A stretch of DNA of 64,000 bases from Marinomonas ostreistagni (GCF_016461785.1 NZ_JAEMUH010000002.1:248001-312000), one strand, 5' to 3'. Shown: positions 18,285-27,236, numbered from the stretch's first letter. Numbers and translations: made by a program. Notes: a model not told the origin generated them from the letters alone.

Positions 18285-18600
18285 GATTACACCTCTCAGT
18301 TTGATTCAAAAAAATTGGCGCGCAGTCTACCACAAAGTTTAGTTCACCTACGTAAAAACTCTGCGTTGTTGCACAAATAGACTGTGATTTAGCGGATCTT
18401 AGATCAAAAACGACGGATAAATGCAGGAACCACTATAAACTGACATGTGTCAACGCAGAAAAAAGCCCTCCTGCCTATACTGCCAAACATCCAGAAACCT
18501 TAGGTGTTCAACCACTTAACGCTCTCTCTGGGTGTTCTCTCGATCGGGCTATCGCCCCTTTGGCCGTAGTGACGCCATCACTGCGGCCTTTCTTTTGTTT
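18285..18600 (+). ncRNA. Candidate plus-strand small RNA with its own terminator
   Basis: The 293 bases between rbgA and acpH hold no gene on either strand. A strong intrinsic terminator points along the plus strand at 18562-18596, yet no plus-strand gene lies upstream. Other structure includes a GGGC-TATC-GCCC hairpin at 18546-18557 and a palindrome TGACATGTGTCA at 18442-18453. I could not find a convincing -35/-10 pair. The most direct reading is a small RNA ending at this hairpin, but the RNA start is not defined. Confidence 0.3.
18562..18596 (+). terminator. Plus-strand intrinsic terminator inside the 3' end of acpH
   Basis: GGCCGTAGTGA pairs with TCACTGCGGCC (11 pairs, one G.T) around loop CGCCA, followed by TTTCTTTT. 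On the minus strand there is no T-run. It overlaps the last codons of acpH. Confidence 0.75.
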
Positions 18601-19186
18601 GGTCCACTCCCTCAAAGAAATCCAAGGTCTGCACATAATCCAAAACGTCTGGGTAAAGAATTTCAAAGGGCTTTCGGCTCTGGTCTAACAACAATGGCAG
18701 CTCTTGAATAAAAGGCTCTAAATAATGCCCCAAAGTCCACCTGCGCTGAATAGAGCGTAACGCTCTTTCAACCCCCTGCTGTGTCCCTAAATCAGATAGC
18801 CAATTTCTTTGTTCGAGTGAGCTGATCATGGCCTGTAATCTTTGAGGGCAATTCCCTTTATCTTCCCTTAAAGCTGAAACCGCTGTGTCTGCAAACCGTT
18901 CAAAAGACACTTGCTCAAAGTTCCCCCATGAACGAACCAACCAATAATCCATGACCACATCCTGAACAATGCCAGCAAATCGTCTGCGCCCTTCACGTGG
19001 CAGGCTTTTAAACGCTAGTGACTGCGGATGCGCATCCACAAACGTGTCAACAGCTTGATGTAAGCGCCACCCGGTGACCAAATCCTGTTGTTCATTATTC
19101 GGTAACCAAGGGAAATCGCCGAGCAAATTGCCCGCATAAGAAGTGCTGGTCACTTTAGCGATGTGTAAATGCGCAATGTAGTTCAC
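18578..19186 (-). CDS. acpH: Acyl carrier protein phosphodiesterase
   Basis: 202 residues. It begins MNYIAHLHIAKVTSTSYAGNLLGDF and continues GWRLHQAVDTFVDAHP and DVVMDYWLVRSW, the metal-binding His/Asp pattern of AcpH (an HD-like fold). The enzyme removes the 4'-phosphopantetheine arm from holo-ACP in the cytoplasm. The start is GTG with no clear ribosome-binding site. It is divergent from dbpA with 101 bases between. Confidence 0.88.
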   Translation of the reverse strand: MNYIAHLHIAKVTSTSYAGNLLGDFPWLPNNEQQDLVTGWRLHQAVDTFVDAHPQSLAFKSLPREGRRRFAGIVQDVVMDYWLVRSWGNFEQVSFERFADTAVSALREDKGNCPQRLQAMISSLEQRNWLSDLGTQQGVERALRSIQRRWTLGHYLEPFIQELPLLLDQSRKPFEILYPDVLDYVQTLDFFEGVDQTKERPQ

Positions 19187-19287
19187 AATGTTTAACCATA
19201 AATTTCAGTCTGTCTTACCTGCTATAAATAGTGACGCTTCGCAAAATTTGCTAGACTGCGAAAAATTTTTATCATTTAGGTACGCAT

Positions 19288-20673
19288 TTGAACGCTCCGA
19301 CCAATATTTCGCCTGCGGGCATCCTGCCTGCAAAGCTAACAAAACTGCTTGCAGACATGGGCATCCAAGATTTCACTCCGATCCAACAGCAAGCTTTACC
19401 AGACGTCATTGATGGCAAAGATGTCATGGCACAAGCACAAACAGGTAGTGGTAAAACACTGGCGTTTGCCATTGGCTTAATTTTACGACTTAACCCACGC
19501 TACTTTGGTTGCCAAAGTTTGGTGCTTTGCCCTACTCGTGAGCTCGCTGATCAAGTCGCTAAAGAGATTCGTAAAGTTGCACGCTACTTAGAAAACATCA
19601 AAGTACTAACTCTTTGTGGTGGCATGCCATTTGGTCTTCAAATTGCGTCCCTTGAACACGGTGCTCACGTTGTTGTGGGCACTCCTGGTCGTATCATGGA
19701 GCATTTGCGTAAAGGCAATTTAGACATCTCTGGCATTAGCACACTTGTTTTAGATGAAGCGGACCGTATGCTGGACATGGGCTTTATTGATAGCATTCGC
19801 GACATCGTTGCTCTAACACCTAAAAGCCGACAGACCTTATTGTTCTCAGCCACTTACAGCGACAACATTGCCAGCATCCGAGATGAATTCCTTCGCCAAC
19901 CGCGCTTTATCAAGATTGAAGCAGAGGAAAGTTCAAAGCCCAATATTGATCAATATTTTGTGAGAGCTAACAACAGCGACAAACCAAATCGTTTGCTGGA
20001 TACGTTGGCGCACTTTGAGCCATCTCAGGTCATTGTTTTCTGTAACACCAAGGCGGAATGTGATGACGTCGCAGCTTGGTTGACCGACCACGATATTAGT
20101 TCCCTTGCGATACATGGTGATTTTGAGCAGAAACAACGTGATCAAGTGTTGGTGCGTTTCTCAAACCGAAGCTGTTCAGTACTAGTGGCGACGGACGTGG
20201 CAGCTCGTGGTATCGATGTGAAAGAAATTGACCTCGTCATAAACTACGACACTACACGAGACATCGATGTGCACACGCACCGAATTGGCCGAACTGGCCG
20301 TGCTGGTGCACAAGGTATTGCTGTTAGCTTCATTACTGAGCGTGAAGACTACAAATTGGCAGACATTGCCGCGCGCTTTGATATTGAGCCAGAATTCCTG
20401 CAAATGGGCATCTGCCCAGGCAATTTTTCACTACAGCCAGATGTCGCTACCATTGCCTTTGATGCTGGTAAGAAGAATAAGCTGCGAGCTGGGGATATTC
20501 TTGGTGCGCTAACTGCAGGACTTGGTCTTGAAAAAAGTGCAGTAGGTAAAATTGATATTTTCGACTTCCAAGCCTATGTCGCAATTGAAAAACAACAAGC
20601 ACGCCAAGTCGTCAAAGCCCTTGCTACCAAGAAGATTAAGGGCCGCACCATCAAATCTCGTGTGCTGCGCTAA
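19288..20673 (+). CDS. dbpA: ATP-dependent RNA helicase DbpA
   Basis: 461 residues. DEAD-box motifs are complete ([49 protein letters not shown]). The last 75 residues (KLRAGDILGALTAGLGL ... KIKGRTIKSRVLR) are the DbpA RNA-binding domain, which recognises hairpin 92 of 23S rRNA; this sets it apart from the other two helicases here. The start is TTG at 19288 with AGG 7 bases upstream; the next Met is inside the conserved Q-motif region, so TTG is favoured. Confidence 0.93.
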   Translation: MNAPTNISPAGILPAKLTKLLADMGIQDFTPIQQQALPDVIDGKDVMAQAQTGSGKTLAFAIGLILRLNPRYFGCQSLVLCPTRELADQVAKEIRKVARYLENIKVLTLCGGMPFGLQIASLEHGAHVVVGTPGRIMEHLRKGNLDISGISTLVLDEADRMLDMGFIDSIRDIVALTPKSRQTLLFSATYSDNIASIRDEFLRQPRFIKIEAEESSKPNIDQYFVRANNSDKPNRLLDTLAHFEPSQVIVFCNTKAECDDVAAWLTDHDISSLAIHGDFEQKQRDQVLVRFSNRSCSVLVATDVAARGIDVKEIDLVINYDTTRDIDVHTHRIGRTGRAGAQGIAVSFITEREDYKLADIAARFDIEPEFLQMGICPGNFSLQPDVATIAFDAGKKNKLRAGDILGALTAGLGLEKSAVGKIDIFDFQAYVAIEKQQARQVVKALATKKIKGRTIKSRVLR

Positions 20674-20675
20674 GC

Positions 20676-21047
20676 ATGATGAAGTGGTCTTGGTTGTTTG
20701 ATTCGCGAACCCAATGGCTTGGGTTCGCATTGGGCGCCCTGATTGTTCTGTTGGGGACATTAATGCCTGCCTCTTCTCTTGGTTCACCACCTGGCTCGGA
20801 CAAGCTACATCATATTTTGGGCTTTTCTTTTTGGGCTGGGCTTTGTGCATGGGGGCCGTCTAAACGCTTTTATGCCTTCGCTTGCCTGATTGTGATATGC
20901 GGCGGGATGATTGAGTTAATTCAACCTTATGTCAATAGAATTGCAGATTGGAAAGACTTCATTGCGAATACAGTCGGTGTATCCATTGCCTGCTTCTTAC
21001 ATCTAACACTCACTTTCTTTAAAAAGCGTGGTACAGATACTGCATAG
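20676..21047 (+). CDS. VanZ-like family small membrane protein
   Basis: 123 residues with about four membrane helices. SLGSPPGSDKLHHILGFSFWAGLCAW and then GGMIELIQPYVNRIADWKDFIANTVGV match the VanZ-like pattern (DKxxHxxxF, and E..Q.....R..D..D...N..G). The family's role is unknown apart from VanZ in teicoplanin resistance; this is not evidence of glycopeptide resistance here. The ATG lies 2 bases after the dbpA stop, so translation is probably coupled. A second ATG at 20679 is equally possible. Confidence 0.82.
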   Translation: MMKWSWLFDSRTQWLGFALGALIVLLGTLMPASSLGSPPGSDKLHHILGFSFWAGLCAWGPSKRFYAFACLIVICGGMIELIQPYVNRIADWKDFIANTVGVSIACFLHLTLTFFKKRGTDTA

Positions 21048-21076
21048 GGTTTAACACGATGATTCGTGTTAAACCC
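21047..21076. promoter_or_regulatory. Perfect 13-bp inverted repeat between the VanZ-like gene and the glycerate kinase
   Basis: GGGTTTAACACGA and TCGTGTTAAACCC flank the loop TGAT. There is no T-run on either side. It may be an operator or a terminator lacking its U tract; it starts at the last base of the VanZ-like stop codon. Confidence 0.5.
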
Positions 21077-21103
21077 ACCTAACAATAATTAGGGAGTATC
21101 AGG

Positions 21104-22387
21104 ATGACCAGCTCAACTACAGCGCATACCCAACTATTGCACTCGTTGTTCGAAGCCGCATTGGATGTGGCCCAACCTAATCGATGCGTTCCAAAACATA
21201 TGCCTAGCCCCGTCTCGGGTAGAACCATCGTTATCGGCGCAGGAAAAGCGTCTGCTGCCATGGCTCAATCCTTTGAGCGAAACTGGAAAGGTGAACTTAG
21301 CGGTCTCGTGGTCACACGATACGGATACGCAGTCACTTGTGAGCAAATTAACATCGTCGAAGCAGCTCACCCAATCCCTGATGAAAATGGCCTAAACGCA
21401 GCACAAGCCATGCTTGATTTAGTCAGCAACCTGACCGATCAAGACCAAGTGGTCGTGTTAATTTCGGGCGGTGGTTCCGCATTACTGCCTCTTCCCTATG
21501 AAGATATGACATTAAAGGAAAAGCAAGACGTTAATAATGCATTGCTAAGATGCGGAGCGAACATTGTTGAAATCAATACTGTGCGCAGACACCTCTCTAA
21601 AATCAAAGGGGGGCGTCTAGCGGCTGCATGTTACCCGGCAAAAGTCACCACGCTTTTGATTTCAGATGTTCCGGGCGACGATCTGTCTGCCATAGCATCC
21701 GGTCCGACCATCGCTGATAGCACAACTTGTTTGGACGCTTTGGCTATTTTAGATAAATACCAGATAGCCATAAACGATCGTATTCGTGAGCAATTACTAA
21801 AAGGCGCTTATGAAAGCGTTAAGCCGAATGATGAACGCCTTGCTTTGGCAACAACCAAGCTGATAGCCACACCACAAATGGCATTAGAAGCCGCGGCAAA
21901 AAGGGCTCAAGAGCTTGGTATTAATAGCCTGATTTTAGGGGATAGTATTGAAGGCGAGGCTAAAGAAGTCGCAAAAGTGATGGCCGGTATCACCCGTCAA
22001 GTTAGAACCTTTAGTCAACCCATTAAGCCACCTTGCTTACTCTTATCCGGTGGTGAGACCACTGTTACCCTATCGGGCGACGGAGTCGGTGGTCGAAATG
22101 TCGAGTTCCTACTTTCTCTGGCCATACAGCTCCAAGGTCAAAGCGGCATCTCTGCTATTGCTTGTGATACCGACGGTGTGGACGGAGCCGCTGACATTGC
22201 AGGTGCGATCATCACAGAGCACTCCTTAAACGACGCTGATAAGAAAGGTTTAGATGCTAGCGCTTTTCTTATGAATAATGACGCCCACACATTTTTTGAA
22301 AAGATTGGTCAATCCGTCGTGACAGGCCCCACGATGACTAATGTGAATGACTTCCGGGCAATATTTATTGACACACTGCCAACCTAA
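21104..22387 (+). CDS. Glycerate kinase (GckA/TtuD type, MOFRL family)
   Basis: 427 residues. The N-terminal domain has RTIVIGAGKASAAMAQ and VVLISGGGSALLPLP; the middle has NTVRRHLSKIKGGRLA; the C-terminal MOFRL domain has LLSGGETTVTLSGDGVGGRN and DTDGVDGAADIAGAI. These match glycerate 2-kinases of the GckA/TtuD family, which feed glycerate from hydroxypyruvate, tartrate or serine-cycle routes to glycolysis. GGGAG precedes the ATG. It stands between the VanZ-like gene and guanine deaminase with hairpins on both sides, so it is probably its own unit. Confidence 0.88.
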   Translation: MTSSTTAHTQLLHSLFEAALDVAQPNRCVPKHMPSPVSGRTIVIGAGKASAAMAQSFERNWKGELSGLVVTRYGYAVTCEQINIVEAAHPIPDENGLNAAQAMLDLVSNLTDQDQVVVLISGGGSALLPLPYEDMTLKEKQDVNNALLRCGANIVEINTVRRHLSKIKGGRLAAACYPAKVTTLLISDVPGDDLSAIASGPTIADSTTCLDALAILDKYQIAINDRIREQLLKGAYESVKPNDERLALATTKLIATPQMALEAAAKRAQELGINSLILGDSIEGEAKEVAKVMAGITRQVRTFSQPIKPPCLLLSGGETTVTLSGDGVGGRNVEFLLSLAIQLQGQSGISAIACDTDGVDGAADIAGAIITEHSLNDADKKGLDASAFLMNNDAHTFFEKIGQSVVTGPTMTNVNDFRAIFIDTLPT

Positions 22388-22399
22388 TTACCTCCAAAC

Positions 22400-22423
22400 G
22401 AGCGAGCAAAAAGATGCTCGCTC
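22400..22423 (+). terminator. Hairpin after the glycerate kinase gene
   Basis: GAGCGAGC and GCTCGCTC form an 8-bp stem with loop AAAAAGAT, 13 bases after the stop. No T-run follows, so termination is only possible, not shown. Confidence 0.4.
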
Positions 22424-22499
22424 ATTGACTAAAACTAAACAATCGATCAAAGTCTTTGCCCGACGAATTTTTTCCCTTTATTTCAACTAGTGAGACAAC

Positions 22500-23807
22500 A
22501 TGGCAACGATTAAAGCATGGCGCTCCGCCATCCTGCATTGCACCGCAAACCCAGCCGAAGTCGGCACTGATCAAGCCTTTGAATATTTCGAAGACGGATT
22601 GCTCGTGGAAAAAGACGGTATCATTCAAGCGTTAGGTAATGCGGAAGAGCAGATTACCCTTTTGGACTCGACGATCGAAGTTGAACACCACCCTGAAGCA
22701 CTGATTGTTCCAGGCTTTGTAGACACCCACATTCACTATCCACAAAGCGACATGATCGCCTCTTATGGCGAACAATTGTTAGATTGGCTGAATAACTACA
22801 CTTTCCCTGAAGAAAGTAAATTTGCCGACAAACAATACGCAAGTGATGTTGCTGAACGTTTTCTAGCCGAATTGTTACGCAACGGTACGACTACAGCCCT
22901 AGTCTTTGGTACGGTTCATAAGCAATCGGTTGACGCATTCTTTGAAGCGGCACTCCCTCTTAACCTACGTATGATCTGCGGTAAAGTCATGATGGATCGC
23001 CATGCCCCTGACTATTTAACCGACACACCGGAAACCGCTTACGAAGACTCTAAAGAGCTGATCGAACGTTGGCATAATCACGGTCGCTTACACTATGCGG
23101 TGACACCGCGTTTTGCGCCTACATCTACATCAGAGCAACTTGCTGCCGCCGGCAAGCTGTTATCTGAGTACGATGACCTTTATATGCACACACACCTTTC
23201 CGAAAACCGACAAGAGTGTAGCTGGGTACAAGAGTTGTTTCCTGATTCTAAAAACTATTTAGATGTTTACGACCAACACCAGTTACTAAGTGAACGATCG
23301 GTTTTCGCCCATGGTATTCATCTGTGCGATCAAGAATACAACCGCCTTAGCGAAACGGGCTCTGCCATCGCCTTTTGCCCCACTTCAAACCTCTTCCTTG
23401 GCAGTGGGCTTTTCAACTTAGAAAAAGCCGAATTGCATAAAGTGAACGTGGGTATGGGAACAGATGTCGGAGGCGGTACCAGCTTTTCGATGTTTAACAC
23501 ACTGAACGAAGCCTATAAAGTGATCCAAATGCAGGGACAAAATCTTGATCCGATTAAGTCCTTTTACTTAGCGACATTAGGTGGTGCGAAGGCACTTAGA
23601 TTGGATGGCAAAGTGGGTAACTTAGCTATAGGCAGTGAAGCTGATTTCGTCATAATAGATAAACATGCCACGCCATTACTCAGTAAACGCTTAGAGCGTG
23701 CCAAAGACATCAAAGATACCCTATTTGCCTTGATGATTCTGGCCGATGATCGAGCCATTCAAGCCACCTATGCGATGGGGCAATGTGTCCATCAAAGAGA
23801 CGCTTAA
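22500..23807 (+). CDS. guaD: Guanine deaminase
   Basis: 435 residues of the amidohydrolase family. Zinc ligands His77 and His79 are in FVDTHIHYPQSDMI, followed by GEQLLDWLNNYTFPEE, MHTHLSENRQE, FAHGIHLCDQE and the Asp in MGTDVGGGTSFSM. This order is that of guanine deaminase, which turns guanine into xanthine in purine salvage or breakdown. No other purine catabolic gene lies beside it; the SLC23 permease at 43.7 kb is a distant possible partner only by family. Confidence 0.93.
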   Translation: MATIKAWRSAILHCTANPAEVGTDQAFEYFEDGLLVEKDGIIQALGNAEEQITLLDSTIEVEHHPEALIVPGFVDTHIHYPQSDMIASYGEQLLDWLNNYTFPEESKFADKQYASDVAERFLAELLRNGTTTALVFGTVHKQSVDAFFEAALPLNLRMICGKVMMDRHAPDYLTDTPETAYEDSKELIERWHNHGRLHYAVTPRFAPTSTSEQLAAAGKLLSEYDDLYMHTHLSENRQECSWVQELFPDSKNYLDVYDQHQLLSERSVFAHGIHLCDQEYNRLSETGSAIAFCPTSNLFLGSGLFNLEKAELHKVNVGMGTDVGGGTSFSMFNTLNEAYKVIQMQGQNLDPIKSFYLATLGGAKALRLDGKVGNLAIGSEADFVIIDKHATPLLSKRLERAKDIKDTLFALMILADDRAIQATYAMGQCVHQRDA

Positions 23808-23812
23808 GCTTT

Positions 23813-23844
23813 AAAAGGGCCTGATAGAGCGGATATCAGGCCCT
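23813..23844. terminator. Terminator between guaD and the alkaline phosphatase gene
   Basis: AGGGCCTGATA and TATCAGGCCCT form an 11-bp stem around loop GAGCGGA. The minus strand has TTTTAAAG after it, so it best serves the phosphatase transcript and may also stop guaD. Confidence 0.7.
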
Positions 23845-23858
23845 GATCTGACTTACTG

Positions 23859-25433
23859 CTATTGAACAGCGTCCATCAAGAATTGGCCAATTTTTGAATG
23901 GTGCTGGATAGAAGACACTGGCAGAATCTGTGCCGCTGGCCCCCAAGCAAATACATTCACAGGCGTACTGGTATGAGTCCCCGTTCCCCACACTGTATTT
24001 TGCGCTGTCGCCTGAACACGACCCAATAAATTACCTCGGTCGTTGTATGGGAAGAAAGCATCAAAGTCATGAATAGCAGGAATTGTTTCAGCACTTAAAT
24101 AGCTATGGTCATGCGTGTGATAAGGATTAGGCTTATCCTGTAACACTTCCTCAGCTTGTGCCAACGTGATATCAAACTCAGAATTCTGATTGACGACTTT
24201 TTGCAAGTTAGCAGCCGTATGCTCTGATTCAGGTAACGCTTCGAACTCCGCTAAGATATCGTAATAGCTCTTCTTCTGGTTGTACAAACCATCAAGAATA
24301 TCAAAGCTGCCGAAATTGAACTTTGGCGCATAATCCGCTGCTTGGAACGCTACACCATCTTTCTTTTGTGGTGCAGGGAGATCATTAGAAGAGTAACTAA
24401 ATCCAAATGAGCCTGTTTCATGGTCAGCTGTGACGACAACAATCGTATCGTCTCGATCTTTCGCCCAGTCATAGACCACCTGAATTGCTTCATCAAACTT
24501 CAACAGTTCATGCAACATAGTACCTGCATCATTTGAATGAGCGGCCCAGTCGATCTGGCCACCTTCGATCATCAAGAAGAATCCATCTTCATCTTTTTCT
24601 AGCACGGACAGTGCCTTTAAAGTCATTTCCTTCAACGATGGCTGAGTGCGCGATTCGTCAGACTTTGATTGGCTGTAGCGGATACCATCCATCATGCCTG
24701 AGTAAGCAAATAAACCAAGTAGTTTGCCTGAATCAGACGCTTCAAGTTGATCTTTGTTGAATGCCAGGCCGTAACCTTTCTCTTGCGCTTCAAGCAATAA
24801 ATTACGCTCGTCCTTACGCTTTGATTTTAAGTAAACATCGCCGCCCGTAAGCTCTGTAAGCTGCTGATATACTTCACCCTTTTCATTAGTAGATTCAGGT
24901 ATCCAATAGCGTAAGCCTCCCGACAGCATAACATCTGGACCCGTGTTCAGCATGTCAACGGCTATTTCATTTTCATAAGAACGATGTGGCTGATGGGCTG
25001 CAAATGCAGCGGGAGTAGCGTGTGTTAAACGCGTATCAGACACTAAGCCAGTTGCTTTACCCAAACGTTTGGCTTTCTCCAATACCGTTTCCACGACATT
25101 ACCGTCTGCGTCAATACCAATAACCTCAGAACCCGTCGCTACACCCGTCGCTAGCTGTGTTGCTGAGCAGGCAGAATCTACCACTATTGCGTCGGTTGGG
25201 TAAGTCAGTGAAGAGCCTACAACACCTTCCTGCGCGAAACGATGCAAGGCTGTCGGTTTTCCATGATAAATCGAATTTGGTGCTTTTTGAGCATAGGTTT
25301 CCAGCATACCAACTTGCTGAGGCCCCATACCATCCCCAATCATAAGTATGACGTTTTTCACTTCTGCGGCGACGGCACTATATGATGCAACACATAGACC
25401 ACCAGCAACTAATGCTTTCTTAATCGTATTCAT
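23859..25433 (-). CDS. Secreted alkaline phosphatase (PhoA/VAP type)
   Basis: 524 residues, longer than E. coli PhoA (471), as in marine Vibrio-type enzymes that carry insertions. A signal peptide ends at SAVAA (residues 19-23). Catalytic Ser87 is in VVDSACSATQ, metal ligands include Asp34 in MIGDGMG, and later motifs are MIEGGQIDWAAHSND, TADHETGSFGF and GTGTHTSTPVNVFAWG. It removes phosphate from organic monoesters in the periplasm. GGGACAGT lies just before the ATG. A phosphate box is expected upstream; I see only a weak CTGTAAT half-site. Confidence 0.92.
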   Translation of the reverse strand: MNTIKKALVAGGLCVASYSAVAAEVKNVILMIGDGMGPQQVGMLETYAQKAPNSIYHGKPTALHRFAQEGVVGSSLTYPTDAIVVDSACSATQLATGVATGSEVIGIDADGNVVETVLEKAKRLGKATGLVSDTRLTHATPAAFAAHQPHRSYENEIAVDMLNTGPDVMLSGGLRYWIPESTNEKGEVYQQLTELTGGDVYLKSKRKDERNLLLEAQEKGYGLAFNKDQLEASDSGKLLGLFAYSGMMDGIRYSQSKSDESRTQPSLKEMTLKALSVLEKDEDGFFLMIEGGQIDWAAHSNDAGTMLHELLKFDEAIQVVYDWAKDRDDTIVVVTADHETGSFGFSYSSNDLPAPQKKDGVAFQAADYAPKFNFGSFDILDGLYNQKKSYYDILAEFEALPESEHTAANLQKVVNQNSEFDITLAQAEEVLQDKPNPYHTHDHSYLSAETIPAIHDFDAFFPYNDRGNLLGRVQATAQNTVWGTGTHTSTPVNVFAWGPAAQILPVSSIQHHSKIGQFLMDAVQ

Positions 25434-25657
25434 ACTGTCCCTTTTTATATTAAACGTTCAATTAAAAAACGAATTATTACAGTATCACTACAATTTATAG
25501 TTTTAAAGTGTTTGTTTTTTAAACAAAAAAGTATCATCTCCACATCACTGAAAGTTTTGGTTGGAAATTTGATTACCATATAAGCCTGATCTTAGGATGT
25601 GGAATAAAGCTTGCTTGAGTTTTTTCGTTAGATAAATTGAGAGCAGTATCCAAATAT

Positions 25658-26929
25658 ATGAATATCATTCCTAGCACTGAAGACTTTCTCCGCGCCGCAA
25701 AGCAATCTGAAATCAACGCACTGACTCAACTCATGATCAACAGTTCGTTAGTCGTGAAAGTCTCTGATTTAATTCATGAATTACAAAAAGAACGAGGCTT
25801 ATCTAACTCTTACCTAGTATCGGATGGCGAGCGACTAAGCCAAGAGCGCAATAATGAGATTCGATATATTTCAGGTGTGCAGCAGACCTTCTGCGAATCA
25901 CTTGTCAATCTGGACTTAGAACGTCGAGGCAGCTCTACTATTCGCTTATACAATAGTCTCGCTTACGTTCTTCACTCACTAGAAGAACTTCCTGTTTTTC
26001 GCAAAAAAATTAATGAAAAAACCGTATCTCCGGTTGATAACACCAAATTTTTTAACCATTTAATTGCAGGACTTTTGGCTGTTATTTTTGAGGCTGCTGA
26101 CGTTTCCAATGATCCGGATATCACCAGAGTACTCATTGGTTTGTTTAATTTCTTGCAAGGCAAAGAATACGCTGGTCAAGAACGTGCTTGGGGAGTCATT
26201 GGTTTTACAAAGGGAACTTTTAGTAAACAAACCAAAGATCAAATCAGGGCTTTAAAAGACGCACAGTTTGGTTGCTTTGATATCTTTAACGATTTTGGTT
26301 CAGCAACCTCAACTGCCCTGTGGCGACAGTTAGAACAGGCGAATGCCGCCCAAGAACTTGAACGAATGAGGCAACTTATTTCACGTTTTCAAATAGGAGA
26401 CACATTGCCAACTTCTATTGGCGAAGTTTGGTATCAAGCCGCAACAGCACGAATTGACGAGATGCAAAAGATAGCTGAGCAAATTACGAATGAGCTCACC
26501 TGTCTTTGCAATGATAAAGTTACCCAGGCAAACGAAGAACTCCGTCTTCATGAGGAGAAATTGGTCGAGCTTGCTAACTATGAAGCACCTCCAATGTCAC
26601 CTTTGACGGCAATGGATAACAGCAATGCTATTCACAATGTTGAAATAAGAAATGGTCTCTCTGTCAATCTCGCCCATTCAATTCACGAACTCGTACAGCG
26701 CCAAGCAGAACATTTACGCAAAGTGAGTGATGAGCTAGCCGCCGTCAAGCAAACGTTAAATGAGCGTAAGATTATTGAGAAAGCAAAAGGCATTTTGATG
26801 AAGACTCAAAATGCCTCAGAAGAAGAAGCATACAAACAGTTAAGAGAAGCGGCGATGAAAGGAAACAAACGAATCATTGATATCGCAGAGAACATTCTCA
26901 GTGTTTCTGAGATGCTGAACTCTCAATAA
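25658..26929 (+). CDS. NasR-type nitrate/nitrite-responsive antitermination protein (NIT-ANTAR)
   Basis: 423 residues from ATG 25658; an in-frame TTG at 25637 is possible. The first 300 residues are an all-helical NIT sensor domain; the ELQKERGLSN motif carries the Arg that in Klebsiella NasR helps bind nitrate, and GVIGFTKGTFS is also NIT-like. The C-terminus is an ANTAR RNA-binding domain (about 365-420: LNERKIIEKAKGILMKTQNA, AYKQLREAAMKGNKRIIDIA). It should bind two-hairpin RNA leaders and prevent termination when nitrate or nitrite is bound. The matching RNA lies directly downstream at 27071-27158. Confidence 0.9.
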   Translation: MNIIPSTEDFLRAAKQSEINALTQLMINSSLVVKVSDLIHELQKERGLSNSYLVSDGERLSQERNNEIRYISGVQQTFCESLVNLDLERRGSSTIRLYNSLAYVLHSLEELPVFRKKINEKTVSPVDNTKFFNHLIAGLLAVIFEAADVSNDPDITRVLIGLFNFLQGKEYAGQERAWGVIGFTKGTFSKQTKDQIRALKDAQFGCFDIFNDFGSATSTALWRQLEQANAAQELERMRQLISRFQIGDTLPTSIGEVWYQAATARIDEMQKIAEQITNELTCLCNDKVTQANEELRLHEEKLVELANYEAPPMSPLTAMDNSNAIHNVEIRNGLSVNLAHSIHELVQRQAEHLRKVSDELAAVKQTLNERKIIEKAKGILMKTQNASEEEAYKQLREAAMKGNKRIIDIAENILSVSEMLNSQ

Positions 26930-27040
26930 CTTGCTCAAAAATAGTGCAAAAAAAGTGTATGTCGCACCAACAGAAACCCATCCATGCAGTAAAAACAACT
27001 TTATCCTTGTATCAGCTATGAAATTTAGGCTTTAGAATAC

Positions 27041-27056
27041 TGGCATGCGCTTTGCT
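27041..27056 (+). promoter_or_regulatory. Sigma-54 (-24/-12) promoter of the FNT operon
   Basis: TGGCATGCGCTTTGCT has the required GG-N10-GC spacing. Transcription should start near 27067, which puts the first leader hairpin right at the 5' end of the RNA. A GCACCA half-site at 26963 may be part of an NtrC site, but its partner is not visible. Confidence 0.8.
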
Positions 27057-27070
27057 TATATTCTAATCAA

Positions 27071-27158
27071 GTAAAGCTAAAGTCGGCTTTGCCGATGATT
27101 TGGACAATGGCGTCCACAGATGACAACTTTTTTGTCGATCTGTGGGCGCTTTTTTTTT
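27071..27158 (+). promoter_or_regulatory. ANTAR-responsive leader: two A1/G4 hexaloop hairpins and an intrinsic terminator
   Basis: Hairpin P1 (27071-27092) pairs GTAAAGCT with GGCTTTGC and exposes loop AAAGTC. Hairpin P2 (27101-27116) pairs TGGAC with GTCCA and exposes loop AATGGC. Both loops have A at position 1 and G at position 4, the signature of ANTAR target RNA. The terminator uses 27110-27121 (GCGTCCACAGAT) paired with 27138-27149 and is followed by nine T. The 3' arm of P2 is part of the terminator's 5' arm, so P2 and the terminator exclude each other. Binding of the NIT-ANTAR protein should favour P2 and allow read-through. Confidence 0.85.
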
Positions 27159-27236
27159 GCTCAAGATGTGACTTTCTTTAATAAAAATAAGCATGAAAGA
27201 CCGTCTTTAAGCCTTATCCCCATTGAGGAGAAAAGT

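Noticed and set aside
20676-21047. VanZ-like gene as a sign of glycopeptide resistance
   Set aside because: No vanA, vanH or vanX-like genes are present; VanZ-like proteins are widespread and mostly unrelated to resistance.
27120-27236. N-terminal extension of the FNT channel (about 39 extra residues)
   Set aside because: It spans the terminator and T-run of the leader; the ATG at 27237 has a strong ribosome-binding site and matches the family start.
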